64,000 nucleotides of DNA from an uncultured Sutterella sp. (GCA_905213905.1 CAJMKD010000001.1:124001-188000), one strand, 5' to 3'. Shown: positions 32,711 to 41,729, numbered from the stretch's first letter. Made by a program: numbers and translations. Notes: generated from the letters alone by a model not told the origin.

Positions 32711-33673
32711 TCAGAGTGAAATTTGACTAATCGTAAGTTGAATCAGCAGAGATTGAATAAGGGCTCCTATAAAGAAAAGAGCACAAAATTTCACCTCTAA
32801 TTTCACGCAAGCAAACATTACTGCATTGAGGGCTTCATGCTGAAGTTTTTTCAACTGTTCCGGTAAACGCATGCAGTCTGGAAAGCTGGCCATTACTAGG
32901 AAATAAGGCCAATAAGTCATATCTTTTACAACGATAACAGCAATGATCAGATACGGCAGGATAATCATTGCTTCAAAGAGTTTTATGAAAGCCGTGTCCG
33001 ACATAACGACGGCCAGTGTTTTCCTTCCAATACTTGCGTCGTGCTCTCTATCGCGATAGTTATTTACTGCGAGAACGGCTGAAGCGATGCTGCCAAGCGA
33101 AATACTAAGCAAAATAGCGTTTAGGCTTAAGAAGCCTGTTTGCAAATAAAACGTGCCGCAAACAGAAGTTATGCCGAAAAAAATCAGCACCAACAGCTCT
33201 CCGAATGGCGTATAAGCGATGGGTTTGGGACCGCCCATATAACAGTAGGCTGCGGCAATTGACGCAATCCCGATCACCGTAAAAATCCATCCTCCGAAAT
33301 AGATGAGAACTGCAATATTGAGCAGTCCTAACGCAATGGCAGCGCGAATGGCGCGTTCAGCGTCGCGTACAGAAATCCAACCTCGAGTTGTCGCTCGAGG
33401 CAAACCTCTTCTGTTACCGGTTTCTGCACGTCGACGCGTATAACCTAAATCGTTCTCCATATTGGAGATCATTTGCATCAAAACGGCTACCGTCAGCGTG
33501 AAAAAGGCGATGACTGGGTCAAAAACGTGTTGTTCGCTCCAAGCAAGACTTAATGATGCAAGAACAGGAGCAACCGTGAGTCCCCAGGTCTTTGGCCGTG
33601 TGAAAGCTAGCCAGGCGCCTATACGTCCGGGGTAGTCATCCGGCTTTCCATCGGATTGATTTAAGAGTGACAT
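32711..33673 (-). CDS. menA: 1,4-dihydroxy-2-naphthoate prenyltransferase (MenA type)
   Basis: 320 residues, UbiA-superfamily membrane enzyme that joins a polyprenyl chain to dihydroxynaphthoate in menaquinone synthesis. The first Asp-rich motif region reads NMENDLGYTRRRAETGNRRG (about residue 70) and the second NNYRDREHDASIGRKTL (about residue 205), both of MenA rather than UbiA form. About eight membrane helices. It is the last gene of a minus-strand unit with the ybeD and PBP5-like genes (11-bp gap) and has a terminator. Other men genes are not in the window. Confidence 0.85.
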   Translation of the reverse strand: MSLLNQSDGKPDDYPGRIGAWLAFTRPKTWGLTVAPVLASLSLAWSEQHVFDPVIAFFTLTVAVLMQMISNMENDLGYTRRRAETGNRRGLPRATTRGWISVRDAERAIRAAIALGLLNIAVLIYFGGWIFTVIGIASIAAAYCYMGGPKPIAYTPFGELLVLIFFGITSVCGTFYLQTGFLSLNAILLSISLGSIASAVLAVNNYRDREHDASIGRKTLAVVMSDTAFIKLFEAMIILPYLIIAVIVVKDMTYWPYFLVMASFPDCMRLPEQLKKLQHEALNAVMFACVKLEVKFCALFFIGALIQSLLIQLTISQISL

Positions 33674-33684
33674 CGCAGACGGAC

Positions 33685-33999
33685 TTAAAGAACGATTTTG
33701 ACTTCAGGATGAGATGTATACGCTAAATAGACAGAATCAAGTTGTTCCTTTGACTGTGCATTAACTGTGACGGTTACGGACATATACTTGCCTGTTTTAG
33801 AGTATTCGATCTTTGTCAAGCGCTCGTTAAAGTCCGGAAAATGCAAAGCAGCAATGCTGTTTACAAGTGCTTCGAAATGATCTGAAGAAAGCCCCATTAC
33901 CTTAATAGGAAAGGACATCGGAAACTGCATTACAGTTTCCGCATTGATCATTGCGCATTCGAGTTTGCTCGGAAGTTCTTTGTTGTGAGAGTCGGTCAT
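33685..33999 (-). CDS. DUF493 family protein (YbeD/UPF0250)
   Basis: 104 residues. The family core is seen: FPMSFPIKVMGLSSDHFE near residue 25 and SKTGKYMSVTVTVNAQSKEQLDSVYLAYTSHPEVKIVL at the end (shortened: YMSVTVTVNAQS, HPEVKIVL). It is a small cytoplasmic ACT-like protein of unknown role. In E. coli ybeD lies between dacA and lipB; here it keeps the dacA-like neighbour but is followed by menA. Confidence 0.88.
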   Translation of the reverse strand: MTDSHNKELPSKLECAMINAETVMQFPMSFPIKVMGLSSDHFEALVNSIAALHFPDFNERLTKIEYSKTGKYMSVTVTVNAQSKEQLDSVYLAYTSHPEVKIVL

Positions 34000-34004
34000 G
34001 AGAT

Positions 34005-35135
34005 TTACTTTTCTTGATGATAAATCGCGAGCTTAATTGTATCGGTCAGTCTGCGAAGAAAACCGCCTCTTTCAGCGTCTTCCGCGGCTACTACTGGTGC
34101 TGTTGAGATAATGGTATCGCCAACTGAAATGATCAATCTACCGAGATTCGTTTCTGCTTTCAGAGGAGCAACGATTGGGTTATGATATTCGATTGAAATA
34201 TTGACGGCTTTTTCGCCGAGCTCAAGCATTCGTTCTTTTGTCAAGCTAACAAAGACATCATTGACAGTCTTAAGTTTTACTTTACTTATATTGCTTTTAT
34301 AGACTGGTGCACTGCCAACAATGTCACCACTTTTGTAAAGACGAATAGTCTCGTAGTCTCGATACCCTCGTAATAAAAGTGTGGAAATTCTTTCAATCAG
34401 CGATTCGCGATCATTCTCGTTGAGAGCAACGGCAAGTAGCTTGCGAGTTCTACCATTTGATCTGCGGTCTTCTGCAAGGATAATGCCGTTAGCTGATTCG
34501 TTGTTCGTATAAGCGAAAATACCAGTGATGGCACTGCTTCGCTGACGGAAGAAATTTTTATTTTGGATTTCGCGATTGTTGAATCTCACAATCTCTTCTG
34601 AAGTCCAAACTCGAACCAGCGGGTACCGTTGATAAAGCGAGATGCAGAGGCGTGCGGCGTCCGCTGCGGATGTTTGATTTTGTAGATGCTTCTCGCTTGG
34701 ATAAGGTGTTCGGAAAAAAGATTGTTCCATCCCGAGCTGATGAGCTTTTGTATTCATTTCGATAACGAATGTAGCTTCATCTGCGGAAAAGTGTCTAACG
34801 ATGGCTTGAAGTGCTTCTTTATCTGCAGCCAGCAAAACCGCTTCTATAGCATCAGCTAAGTTTGACTCCGATTTCCGAAACTCGGATTTGTTGCTGACAT
34901 CTGCAAGCGGGATGTCAAGGCTTTCATTGCGTTCTTCTGCTAAAGCAAGCGCGGTATAGGCACTCATCAGCGCTGCAATGGCGGTGTTTTCAATGCGATC
35001 GCTCGATGATTCCGAGAGAATGGTTTGTCCACTTTCAAGATCCACTAGGCAGCTGGAGCCGGCAGCCGGGACGCGGGTGGAACAAAGCATCAAGCAAAGG
35101 ACAATGAAAGCATATAGCTTTGTTATGCAGGACAT
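34005..35135 (-). CDS. PBP5-like protein with no catalytic motifs (pseudo-D-Ala-D-Ala carboxypeptidase)
   Basis: 376 residues from ATG 35135, giving a clean signal peptide (LYAFIVLCLMLCSTRVPA). The fold is that of DacA-type peptidases: SCLVDLESGQTILSES at the start of the domain, LGMEQSFFRTPYP in the middle, then the C-terminal PBP5_C domain and an amphipathic end helix (FLRRLTDTIKLAIYH) that would bind the membrane. All three active-site motifs are gone: SxxK becomes AIAA (residues 52-55), SxN becomes ADK (104-106), KTG becomes FAY (207-209). The frame is intact, so it is not a decayed gene but probably a structural or binding protein. A longer frame to 35339 is in principle open but overlaps the birA promoter region. 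Confidence 0.82.
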   Translation of the reverse strand: MSCITKLYAFIVLCLMLCSTRVPAAGSSCLVDLESGQTILSESSSDRIENTAIAALMSAYTALALAEERNESLDIPLADVSNKSEFRKSESNLADAIEAVLLAADKEALQAIVRHFSADEATFVIEMNTKAHQLGMEQSFFRTPYPSEKHLQNQTSAADAARLCISLYQRYPLVRVWTSEEIVRFNNREIQNKNFFRQRSSAITGIFAYTNNESANGIILAEDRRSNGRTRKLLAVALNENDRESLIERISTLLLRGYRDYETIRLYKSGDIVGSAPVYKSNISKVKLKTVNDVFVSLTKERMLELGEKAVNISIEYHNPIVAPLKAETNLGRLIISVGDTIISTAPVVAAEDAERGGFLRRLTDTIKLAIYHQEK

Positions 35136-35289
35136 CGTATGTAGAAGCAGGCTCGCAGGAACTGACGCGGGCAGTTTTCCCTGGTCGGTATTGAGAGAAA
35201 ATCTTTTCTCTTTCGAGATTCGGAAAAAAGTTAAGTGGAGTATTCTAGCGGCTTGGCTTTTGAATCGCAAAAACGGTCGAAAAAACAAA

Positions 35290-36108
35290 GTGATACAGCG
35301 TTTCTTATCCTTAGAGCTTGCCGAGAGGTTGCTGAGCAATGCCGATATTGAGATAGTGTTTCTTGATGAAACAGGTTCGACGAACGACGATCTAAAGCAA
35401 CGCGCACGTCAGCATGCGCTTCACAGACCTGTTTTAGAGGTTGCGTATACGCAGAAAGCTGGAAGGGGGACAAAGGGTAGAAGTTGGTGTGAACCGACGT
35501 GCGGACTTTATTTTTCAATCGGGCTTCCAGTAACTTTCAGATGTGGACTCAGTGCTATTGCGGCAGGACTTGCTGTCGTCTGCGCAGCTAGACGGTTCGG
35601 CATCGAACTTTCTCTCAAGTGGCCTAATGATTTGTGGGCAAATGATGGCAAGGCTGGGGGAATCCTTTGTGAAGCTGTACAAGACAATAACGGCCAGACT
35701 TCACTCATCGTTGGTATCGGCTGCAATCTGGTCGTTCAATATAACGAGACAACGACAAACGGCTGGCCGATCCGCGACTTTCGAAATGCAGGAGGCGCGA
35801 CGCTGGCAGTAGATCCGGAAGCGAGAACAGCTTTCTTAGCGGCGGTAACACTCGAGGTTATCGAACGCTTGAAAAAGCTCTCCAACGAAATATATGCAGC
35901 ACAGCTGAGAGAAGATTGGGCTGCGGCAGACGCTTTTTTCGGAAGAGTTGTAACCTGGACTAGCGGCGATGGGATAGAGAGAACGGGCATCGATCGAGGC
36001 ATTGATGAGGACGGACGTCTTATGCTTGAATCTTTTGACGATTTCGCATCGGCATCGGGGCGCTGGTTCTGTTTGTCAGGCGAAATATGCGCTTTGAAAA
36101 ATAAATGA
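35290..36108 (+). CDS. birA: Biotin-protein ligase without DNA-binding domain
   Basis: 272 residues from GTG 35290; TTG 35260 or upstream codons are also possible, so the start is uncertain. It attaches biotin to acetyl-CoA carboxylase carrier protein. The catalytic domain shows ETGSTNDDLKQ, the biotinyl-AMP loop QKAGRGTKGRSW (GRGxxGR), LKWPNDLWAND with the catalytic Lys, and KAGGILCE. The N-terminal helix-turn-helix of E. coli BirA is absent, as is usual in Burkholderiales. It is divergent from the PBP5-like gene and overlaps coaX by ATGA. Confidence 0.88.
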   Translation: MIQRFLSLELAERLLSNADIEIVFLDETGSTNDDLKQRARQHALHRPVLEVAYTQKAGRGTKGRSWCEPTCGLYFSIGLPVTFRCGLSAIAAGLAVVCAARRFGIELSLKWPNDLWANDGKAGGILCEAVQDNNGQTSLIVGIGCNLVVQYNETTTNGWPIRDFRNAGGATLAVDPEARTAFLAAVTLEVIERLKKLSNEIYAAQLREDWAAADAFFGRVVTWTSGDGIERTGIDRGIDEDGRLMLESFDDFASASGRWFCLSGEICALKNK

Positions 36109-36896
36109 CAAGCTTGTTGATTGATTTGGGCAATACTGCACTCAAATGGTGTTTACCGGGGTGTGAGGATGAACCGCATACCGTCGTTCATAGGGATTCG
36201 ATTGACTACAAGGCTCATCTCTATGAGGAATGGTTGTCGCTTAAGCCTACCCGGGTCGTTGGCTGTACAGTCGCTGCTCCCGAAATTGCTTTTTCAATGA
36301 CGAAGTTTTTCAATGACCACGATATCAAGTGGGAATGGGTTCGTCCGCAGGCACGCTTTATTTGTTCTGGATTTTCTCTTGAAAATAGGTATGCAAGAGC
36401 TGGACAGCTTGGGTCGGATCGATGGTATGCGGCCATAGGTGCCGTGGACGCTATCAGAACAATTTCCCCTGATGAATCGCTGTTAGTAGTGCAAATGGGT
36501 ACTTGCGCTACTGTGGATGCAATTCTCAATCAGGGAGGCGGCCGATATGAATTTTTGGGTGGACGTATAGCACCAGGACCGACGTTGATGCAGAAAATAC
36601 TTGCGGATGGGATTCCTGCTTTAGCCGTCGAACTCGGTCAATGGGAGGCATTTCCCGAAAGTACGCAGGATGCGCTTGCCACAGGTATTCTTGACGCTCA
36701 GGCTGGGCTTGTGCGACTTGCTTTGGCGGAGCTCGAAAAGATAGCACCGTCCGTTAGAGTTCTTCTTTCTGGAGGCGCTTCTAGTTTTGTGTCTGAGCGG
36801 CTGCGAACTTTTGTACCTAATTTGATCGTCAGACACAATTTAGTGTTAAGAGGCTTAGCCGCGCGTGCAGCTGTTTCGGAATGGAGATCGTCATGA
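36105..36896 (+). CDS. coaX: Type III pantothenate kinase
   Basis: 263 residues. First step of coenzyme A synthesis. The phosphate-binding motif LLIDLGNTALKW (residues 4-15), GQLGSDRWYAAIGAV (about residue 100), and VVQMGTCATVDAI (about residue 127) are typical of CoaX; the family usually has GTAxT here. The Bordetella homologue was first named Baf. The start overlaps birA by 4 bp and its stop overlaps the next gene, so all three are one unit. Confidence 0.94.
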   Translation: MTSLLIDLGNTALKWCLPGCEDEPHTVVHRDSIDYKAHLYEEWLSLKPTRVVGCTVAAPEIAFSMTKFFNDHDIKWEWVRPQARFICSGFSLENRYARAGQLGSDRWYAAIGAVDAIRTISPDESLLVVQMGTCATVDAILNQGGGRYEFLGGRIAPGPTLMQKILADGIPALAVELGQWEAFPESTQDALATGILDAQAGLVRLALAELEKIAPSVRVLLSGGASSFVSERLRTFVPNLIVRHNLVLRGLAARAAVSEWRSS

Positions 36897-37615
36897 AACT
36901 GATGAGTCTTTTGCTCGTCGTTGCCGCTATTGCTGCGTCGCTTCTTTTGTGGATGCAGAGGGATTGTCTTGTGGAACGATCGGCGCCCGAAATAACACAG
37001 GCGAGCGTGGATAATTTTGCATACCGAAAGCCGCTGATCATTTCTACACCTACAGAGCAGGATTCAAAGACTGTGCTAGACGCTCAAACGACGCCGGAAT
37101 TTGAAGCGAATTCGACAGATAACATTCTGCCGACTGCGACGCCAGTGTCTCTTTCTGAAACAGACTGTCTTGTTCTGTCTCCTGTTCCCGAGTCTATGCT
37201 GAGCATGCTTACGCCTAAACTTGAATCGATTGGATTTATAAATCGAGCGCTTGTTCAGAAAGCGGAATACTTTGAAATGCTTGTTTATGCAGGTCCTTTC
37301 AAAACAGAGAGCGCAGCTAAAGCACTTTATCGACGTTTGCTTAAAAAGAAAATTAACAGTCGAGTAGAAGGGCTCCCTGACGGTCGTTGGCGGTTAGTTT
37401 TGAAAACTTTCGCAGATAAGATCGAAGCAAAAAAATGGGCGGCATCAATTGCCCGTAATGAGCAAATCAGTAATATTGTCGTCGCAGATAACTCGCCGGG
37501 CGGCAACAGCGTGCAGATTGTTTTTGCTCAATTGACAACAGAGGAAAATAAACGAATCCGTTCATTGTTTTCTTCTGGAATAGCAGGGGCAACAGTCTTT
37601 GCTTGTCGGCCTTAA
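36893..37615 (+). CDS. Membrane-anchored SPOR-domain protein
   Basis: 240 residues. One N-terminal membrane helix (MSLLLVVAAIAASLLLWMQ, residues 3-21), a Thr/Ser/Pro-rich linker, and a C-terminal SPOR-like domain (about residues 105-190: EMLVYAGPFKTESAAKALYRRL, then RWRLVLKTFADKIEAKKWAASI). SPOR domains bind denuded glycan strands at division sites. The start overlaps the coaX stop (ATGA). It is convergent with the HIT gene, 11 bp between stops. Confidence 0.75.
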   Translation: MKLMSLLLVVAAIAASLLLWMQRDCLVERSAPEITQASVDNFAYRKPLIISTPTEQDSKTVLDAQTTPEFEANSTDNILPTATPVSLSETDCLVLSPVPESMLSMLTPKLESIGFINRALVQKAEYFEMLVYAGPFKTESAAKALYRRLLKKKINSRVEGLPDGRWRLVLKTFADKIEAKKWAASIARNEQISNIVVADNSPGGNSVQIVFAQLTTEENKRIRSLFSSGIAGATVFACRP

Positions 37616-37626
37616 TTTTCACAGCT

Positions 37627-38067
37627 TTATTCGGTCGGGCAGGGTAACTGATCGAAAATTGCAGGCAGCTTTTTGATTAGTAGATCTGTTTTGGCGCGAC
37701 GAGCAAGAACGACGTTAGAAGCAATATTTCGTTGCTTTTGCCCCCATGGGCATTCAGGAAAATATGGGTCGTCTTTCCAGCGAGCGATTAGATGCCAGTG
37801 CAGGTGTGGCACCATGTTGCCAAATTGAGCGTAGTTGATTTTGTCGGGAGAAAGATAGGAAATCATCGTTTCTTCAGCGATCTCCAGTAACGCCCAAAGA
37901 TACGTGCGTTCGGCTTTTGTCAATTCTGACATCTCAGCTACATGTCGTGTGCATACGATGCGGATAAAGCATGGAAATTCATCTGTAGACGCATCAATGG
38001 CATAGAACCAAGAATTCTTCCAGAAAGCTTTTTCTCGAAGAGGTCCGCAAAGCTCACAATTCTGCAT
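37627..38067 (-). CDS. HIT family hydrolase
   Basis: 146 residues with the histidine triad HLHWHLIARW (about residue 96), typical of HIT-domain nucleotide hydrolases. A CxxC near the start (NCELCGPL) and one Cys further on could be a metal site, seen in some HIT members. Substrate unknown. It lies downstream of the 71-residue gene and the M20 peptidase gene on the same strand. Confidence 0.88.
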   Translation of the reverse strand: MQNCELCGPLREKAFWKNSWFYAIDASTDEFPCFIRIVCTRHVAEMSELTKAERTYLWALLEIAEETMISYLSPDKINYAQFGNMVPHLHWHLIARWKDDPYFPECPWGQKQRNIASNVVLARRAKTDLLIKKLPAIFDQLPCPTE

Positions 38068-38092
38068 ATTAAGCTCCTTTTTTAATATTCAG

Positions 38093-38308
38093 TCAGTCAA
38101 CAAGACGAATTCGCCCTTCTTCATCCTCTACGATCGAATAGTCCCATTTTTTATTACCGTGCATATCCTCAAGCCAAGCGCTTTCCGGTTCGCCTAAATC
38201 TTCGATAGCTGCATTAATAAAGCGTTCGGCTTCAAACGGCGTGGCAAAGTTGTCGATTTCACCGTCCCGCCAAGTCACGATCACCTGCGTAACACAATCT
38301 CTTCTCAT
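38093..38308 (-). CDS. Small acidic protein of unknown function
   Basis: 71 residues. The sequence (RRDCVTQVIVTWRDGEIDNF, then FEAERFINAAIEDLGEPES) has an alternating strand-helix pattern and 16 acidic residues, no membrane segment. I do not recognise a family with certainty. Coding is supported by its ATG overlapping the stop of the M20 peptidase gene and by clear amino-acid periodicity. It is between an M20 peptidase and a HIT hydrolase. Confidence 0.7.
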   Translation of the reverse strand: MRRDCVTQVIVTWRDGEIDNFATPFEAERFINAAIEDLGEPESAWLEDMHGNKKWDYSIVEDEEGRIRLVD

Positions 38309-39714
38309 TGAGCATCCTTAGGAATCTGCGACACGATGTCGGCAATGACTTTTGTGAGCCGAACAGCGTAGTCTAGATTGATGGATTCGTTCGGTGCATG
38401 CGCGCATTCTTTAGGCCCAAGTACGCCAGTGTTAAGGAAGGGGGAATTGGGGAAAGCTTCGTGAAAGTCTTTCATTGTCCCGATTGTGGCGCCTTCGAAA
38501 ATTTGGGAGCTTGGGTTGCCGAAATATTTGATGCTAGCCGCATTGAGTGCTTTTTCCAGCCATTCATCAAGAGCAGGAACATCAAACCCACTTTCGGCAC
38601 GTTTGTCACTAAGAGTCACGACTGCACCAAACGGTACATTGGTTGTGAGCACGCTTTCGGCTTCGGCAAGTGCCGCATTTGGGTCTACGTGAGGCGGAAT
38701 GCGGAAAGAAAGAAGAAGCGAAGTAGAAGGACGAATCAGAGCACTTGCTTCGCAAGTCGAAGGCAGTCCATCTGCACCTAGAACTGAAAGCGTTGGCTCC
38801 CATGAGTTCAAAATAATAGCTTCTTCTGGATTACGGCTTCTTGGTTCTGTAGACCCTTTCCAGGGAAAGTTTTTCCAAACATTCTCACCTCGCAGGGCTG
38901 CTTGCTGCTTCAGAGTTTTCAAATGCCGAACAGGCATTTTCGTATGGAAGGAAGAGAGCTTCACGCGTCCAGTTTGCGGATCCTCCAAACGATCAAGCAG
39001 GGCGCGAATGATGGAAAACGAACTCGGAACAATGCCGCTAGCCGTTCCTGAATGCACAGGGGACTCAAGGACTTCAACCGTGAGACGAAAGCTCACGACA
39101 CCTCGAAGCGACTGCGTAAGCCAAATACGCTCGTAGTCACAGATAGAAAGGTCCAAAATGCCAAGAAAAGCAGGGTTACCAAATGCCGGCAACATTTCCA
39201 AAAGATAATCTTTTAGGCCATAGGATCCGGACTCTTCATTTGTTTCAAAAAGACCAACGACTCGTGCGTGCGGGACGCCTTCTTCTTCCAGTGCTTTAAT
39301 CGCTGTAAGGGCCAGATAAAAGCTGTAGCCATCGTCAGATGCACCTCGTCCGTAAAGACGATTGTTTCGAATCACAGGCTCCCACGGTCCTAGGCCGTCG
39401 GCCCAGCCTTTCGTTTCTGGCTGCTTGTCGAAATGACCGTAGAAAAAAGCAGGGCGGCCATTGTGTCCGCAGGTTGATGCGATATCAACAAAAAGTGCAG
39501 GTGGATAGCCTTTTTTCTCAAGAACTTCAAATCGAGCGCTAGGAAATAACTTTTTCCCCCAAAAGGCCGCTTCGTCAACAGCTTGCCTAAGGTAACCATT
39601 TTGGGCCCAATTTGAGTCAAAAGCTGTACTTTTTGAGGGAATGCGGATAAAGGCTGAAAGTGCTTCTAGTGTATCGTTGGACCAGGATTTTTCTATGAAA
39701 TCGTCTCTTTTCAT
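38305..39714 (-). CDS. M20 family metallopeptidase (dipeptidase/deacylase)
   Basis: 469 residues. Metal and catalytic motifs of the M20 family are seen: FFYGHFDKQPE (about residue 90), GRGASDDGYSF (about residue 120), and the Glu pair in LFETNEESGSYG (about residue 163). It should hydrolyse small peptides or N-acyl amino acids in the cytoplasm; the exact substrate cannot be told. No signal peptide. Its stop overlaps the start of the 71-residue gene. Confidence 0.9.
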   Translation of the reverse strand: MKRDDFIEKSWSNDTLEALSAFIRIPSKSTAFDSNWAQNGYLRQAVDEAAFWGKKLFPSARFEVLEKKGYPPALFVDIASTCGHNGRPAFFYGHFDKQPETKGWADGLGPWEPVIRNNRLYGRGASDDGYSFYLALTAIKALEEEGVPHARVVGLFETNEESGSYGLKDYLLEMLPAFGNPAFLGILDLSICDYERIWLTQSLRGVVSFRLTVEVLESPVHSGTASGIVPSSFSIIRALLDRLEDPQTGRVKLSSFHTKMPVRHLKTLKQQAALRGENVWKNFPWKGSTEPRSRNPEEAIILNSWEPTLSVLGADGLPSTCEASALIRPSTSLLLSFRIPPHVDPNAALAEAESVLTTNVPFGAVVTLSDKRAESGFDVPALDEWLEKALNAASIKYFGNPSSQIFEGATIGTMKDFHEAFPNSPFLNTGVLGPKECAHAPNESINLDYAVRLTKVIADIVSQIPKDAQ

Positions 39715-39744
39715 GGTGAATTAAATCCGCAGACGTTCGTTCTT

Positions 39745-40602
39745 TTATTTTTCAATGGCAAAAGCACCGCAGCCGAGGCGTGCGCCGATATCTTTAGCTG
39801 CGTTTGATGCTGAAGCATGAGGCATCCCTTGACCGACGATGACCCGATAGAGCGAACCATCCTGAACAATGCGGCTAGCCATAGGTCTGCCAGACGACGC
39901 CAGGACTGCTTCAGCATGAGCAGCATATTTAAATGCGTTTTCGCGCATTGTGAAGGAACCAATCTGAATGCCCCATCCTGTTGCGGGGGCTGTAACGATT
40001 GGATCATAGGCACCCGTTGCCGGCGAAGCTGCAACGGCTGTGGCAGGTTCATTGTTACTTTGCCAAGAGCCAGTAGCAATCTGGGAGTTGGTTAGACGAA
40101 CAACTTCAACGCGCGCCGTCCCTTTATTGACATATCCGAGAGACTTTGCTGCTGCATAACTGAGATCGATGATGCGGTTGTTCAGGAAAGGGCCTCGGTC
40201 GTTGACTCTTACGATGATCGAGCGACCGTTTTCAAGATTGGTTACTTTGGCATACGAAGGCAACGGCATGGTCGGATGCGCAGCGCTCGGCTTATACATG
40301 TCATATGTTTCGCCGATTGCGGTTTTATTACCATGGAACTGCTTTCCATACCAAGAGGCCTCCCCTTGCTGTTTCATGGCGATGTCGCTAGCTACGGGGA
40401 CGTATCGTTTGCCGAAAACCGTATAGGGGCGCAGAGAAGCAGTGTTAAACGGTTCAACCCGCGGCACAGCACTTTCATCGGAAGTGGTGCTGAAAACGGA
40501 CGGCGGGCCGTCGTTTTGGTAGTAATTGTTCGAGCTGCAACCGGCCAAAAGAAGAGCGGCTATACCAGCAGCTAGCGCGCTCAGACGACGGATGTTGGCC
40601 AT
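39745..40602 (-). CDS. rlpA: RlpA-type septal lytic transglycosylase lipoprotein with SPOR domain
   Basis: 285 residues. A lipobox (LLLAGCSSN, Cys about residue 22) marks a lipoprotein. The DPBB core has ASWYGKQFHGNKTAIGE, the conserved His in AAHPTMPLPSYAKVTN, and the catalytic Asp region VRVNDRGPF. A C-terminal SPOR domain (about residues 205-280, IQIGSFTMRENAFKYAAHAEAVL) binds denuded septal glycans. It lies 14 bp after rodA in the cell-wall cluster, as in other Proteobacteria. Confidence 0.93.
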   Translation of the reverse strand: MANIRRLSALAAGIAALLLAGCSSNNYYQNDGPPSVFSTTSDESAVPRVEPFNTASLRPYTVFGKRYVPVASDIAMKQQGEASWYGKQFHGNKTAIGETYDMYKPSAAHPTMPLPSYAKVTNLENGRSIIVRVNDRGPFLNNRIIDLSYAAAKSLGYVNKGTARVEVVRLTNSQIATGSWQSNNEPATAVAASPATGAYDPIVTAPATGWGIQIGSFTMRENAFKYAAHAEAVLASSGRPMASRIVQDGSLYRVIVGQGMPHASASNAAKDIGARLGCGAFAIEK

Positions 40603-40616
40603 TCAAGAACTCCCTG

Positions 40617-41729
40617 TTAGTTTCTAGCTTCAGCGGAAATCGAAAGAAGAATTCCCGTACAAATGCCGAGCATCAGCAGTGCGGTTCCGCCGTAGCTCAT
40701 GAAAGGCAGCGGCACTCCAACGACGGGAAGAATGCCGCTCACCATTCCGATATTGACGAACGTATAGGTGAAGAAAATAACCCCGATGGATGCTGCGAGC
40801 AACCTAGAAAAGCGGGAGGATGCAGTACCAGCGATAACGAAGCTTCTGGCTATCAACGCAGAAAAAAGCCCCAGCAAGATCAATGCGCCGACAAAGCCGA
40901 ATTCTTCTCCAAAAACCGCGAAGATAAAGTCGCTCGTTCGCTCTGGAATAAAGTCGAGGTGTGATTGCGTACCTTGCATCCAGCCTTTTCCAGAAAAGCC
41001 GCCAGATCCGATTGCAATTTGCGCCTGCAACGTATGAAAACCTTTGCCGAGGGGATCAGTTGTTGGGTCGATCAGAGTGATGATGCGTTCGCGCTGATAG
41101 TCGTGAAGAAGATTCCAGGCGACTGGCAAAGATAAGAGGCCGAGAAGACAAAAGCAGGCAACGGCCTTAATACTGATGCCAGAAAAGAAGATAACAGAAC
41201 AACCGGCAATTGCGACAAGAATAGCTGTGCCAAGATCAGGCTGTTTCATGATGAGTGCCACTGGCACAGCAAGCAATGCAAAGGCGACGGCATGATCCCA
41301 CCAGGCAGTCGATTCTCCGCGGCGATAGTAATACCACGCAAGCATCATCGGGACTGCAAGCTTCATGATTTCCGAAGGCTGAATGCGAATGCCAATGTTA
41401 AGCCAACGGGTGGCGCCCTTTACTGTGACGCCTGCTGCCAGCGTTGCAATCAGCAGGCATACACCCAGAACGAAAGCAGGCAACGCAGCCTTTTCAAACC
41501 ACTTGACGGGAATGTGGGCAACAATGAGCATGACTGAGCCAGCTATGACTATGTTTCTAACTTGGTCTTCAATGCGCCAAGGGAAACTGTAGCCGGCTGA
41601 AAAAAGCGTAATGAAACCGATCGTCGTAATCGTCATGACGATTGCGAGCAACATCAGATCGATCCGCATTAAGCGGGAAAGCACGAAGCGGCTCACTAGT
41701 TGAAGGTATCTGCCGAATTCGTTCTTCAT
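40617..41729 (-). CDS. rodA: Peptidoglycan polymerase RodA
   Basis: 370 residues, SEDS-family glycosyltransferase with about ten membrane helices that polymerises glycan strands in the rod complex. Family motifs: SAGYSFPWRIEDQVRN near residue 45, KQPDLGTAILVAIAG near residue 160, and the C-terminal GVPLPFMSYGGTALLMLG. It overlaps the end of the mrdA gene (ATGA), its transpeptidase partner. Confidence 0.95.
   Translation of the reverse strand: MKNEFGRYLQLVSRFVLSRLMRIDLMLLAIVMTITTIGFITLFSAGYSFPWRIEDQVRNIVIAGSVMLIVAHIPVKWFEKAALPAFVLGVCLLIATLAAGVTVKGATRWLNIGIRIQPSEIMKLAVPMMLAWYYYRRGESTAWWDHAVAFALLAVPVALIMKQPDLGTAILVAIAGCSVIFFSGISIKAVACFCLLGLLSLPVAWNLLHDYQRERIITLIDPTTDPLGKGFHTLQAQIAIGSGGFSGKGWMQGTQSHLDFIPERTSDFIFAVFGEEFGFVGALILLGLFSALIARSFVIAGTASSRFSRLLAASIGVIFFTYTFVNIGMVSGILPVVGVPLPFMSYGGTALLMLGICTGILLSISAEARN

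Noticed and set aside
32536..32730. 64-codon plus-strand frame in the gene-free stretch
   Set aside because: Runs through the menA terminator and into the menA 3' end, with no family pattern.
35136..35339. 68-codon N-terminal extension of the PBP5-like protein
   Set aside because: Would bury the signal peptide and overlap the birA upstream region; ATG 35135 gives a standard exported protein.
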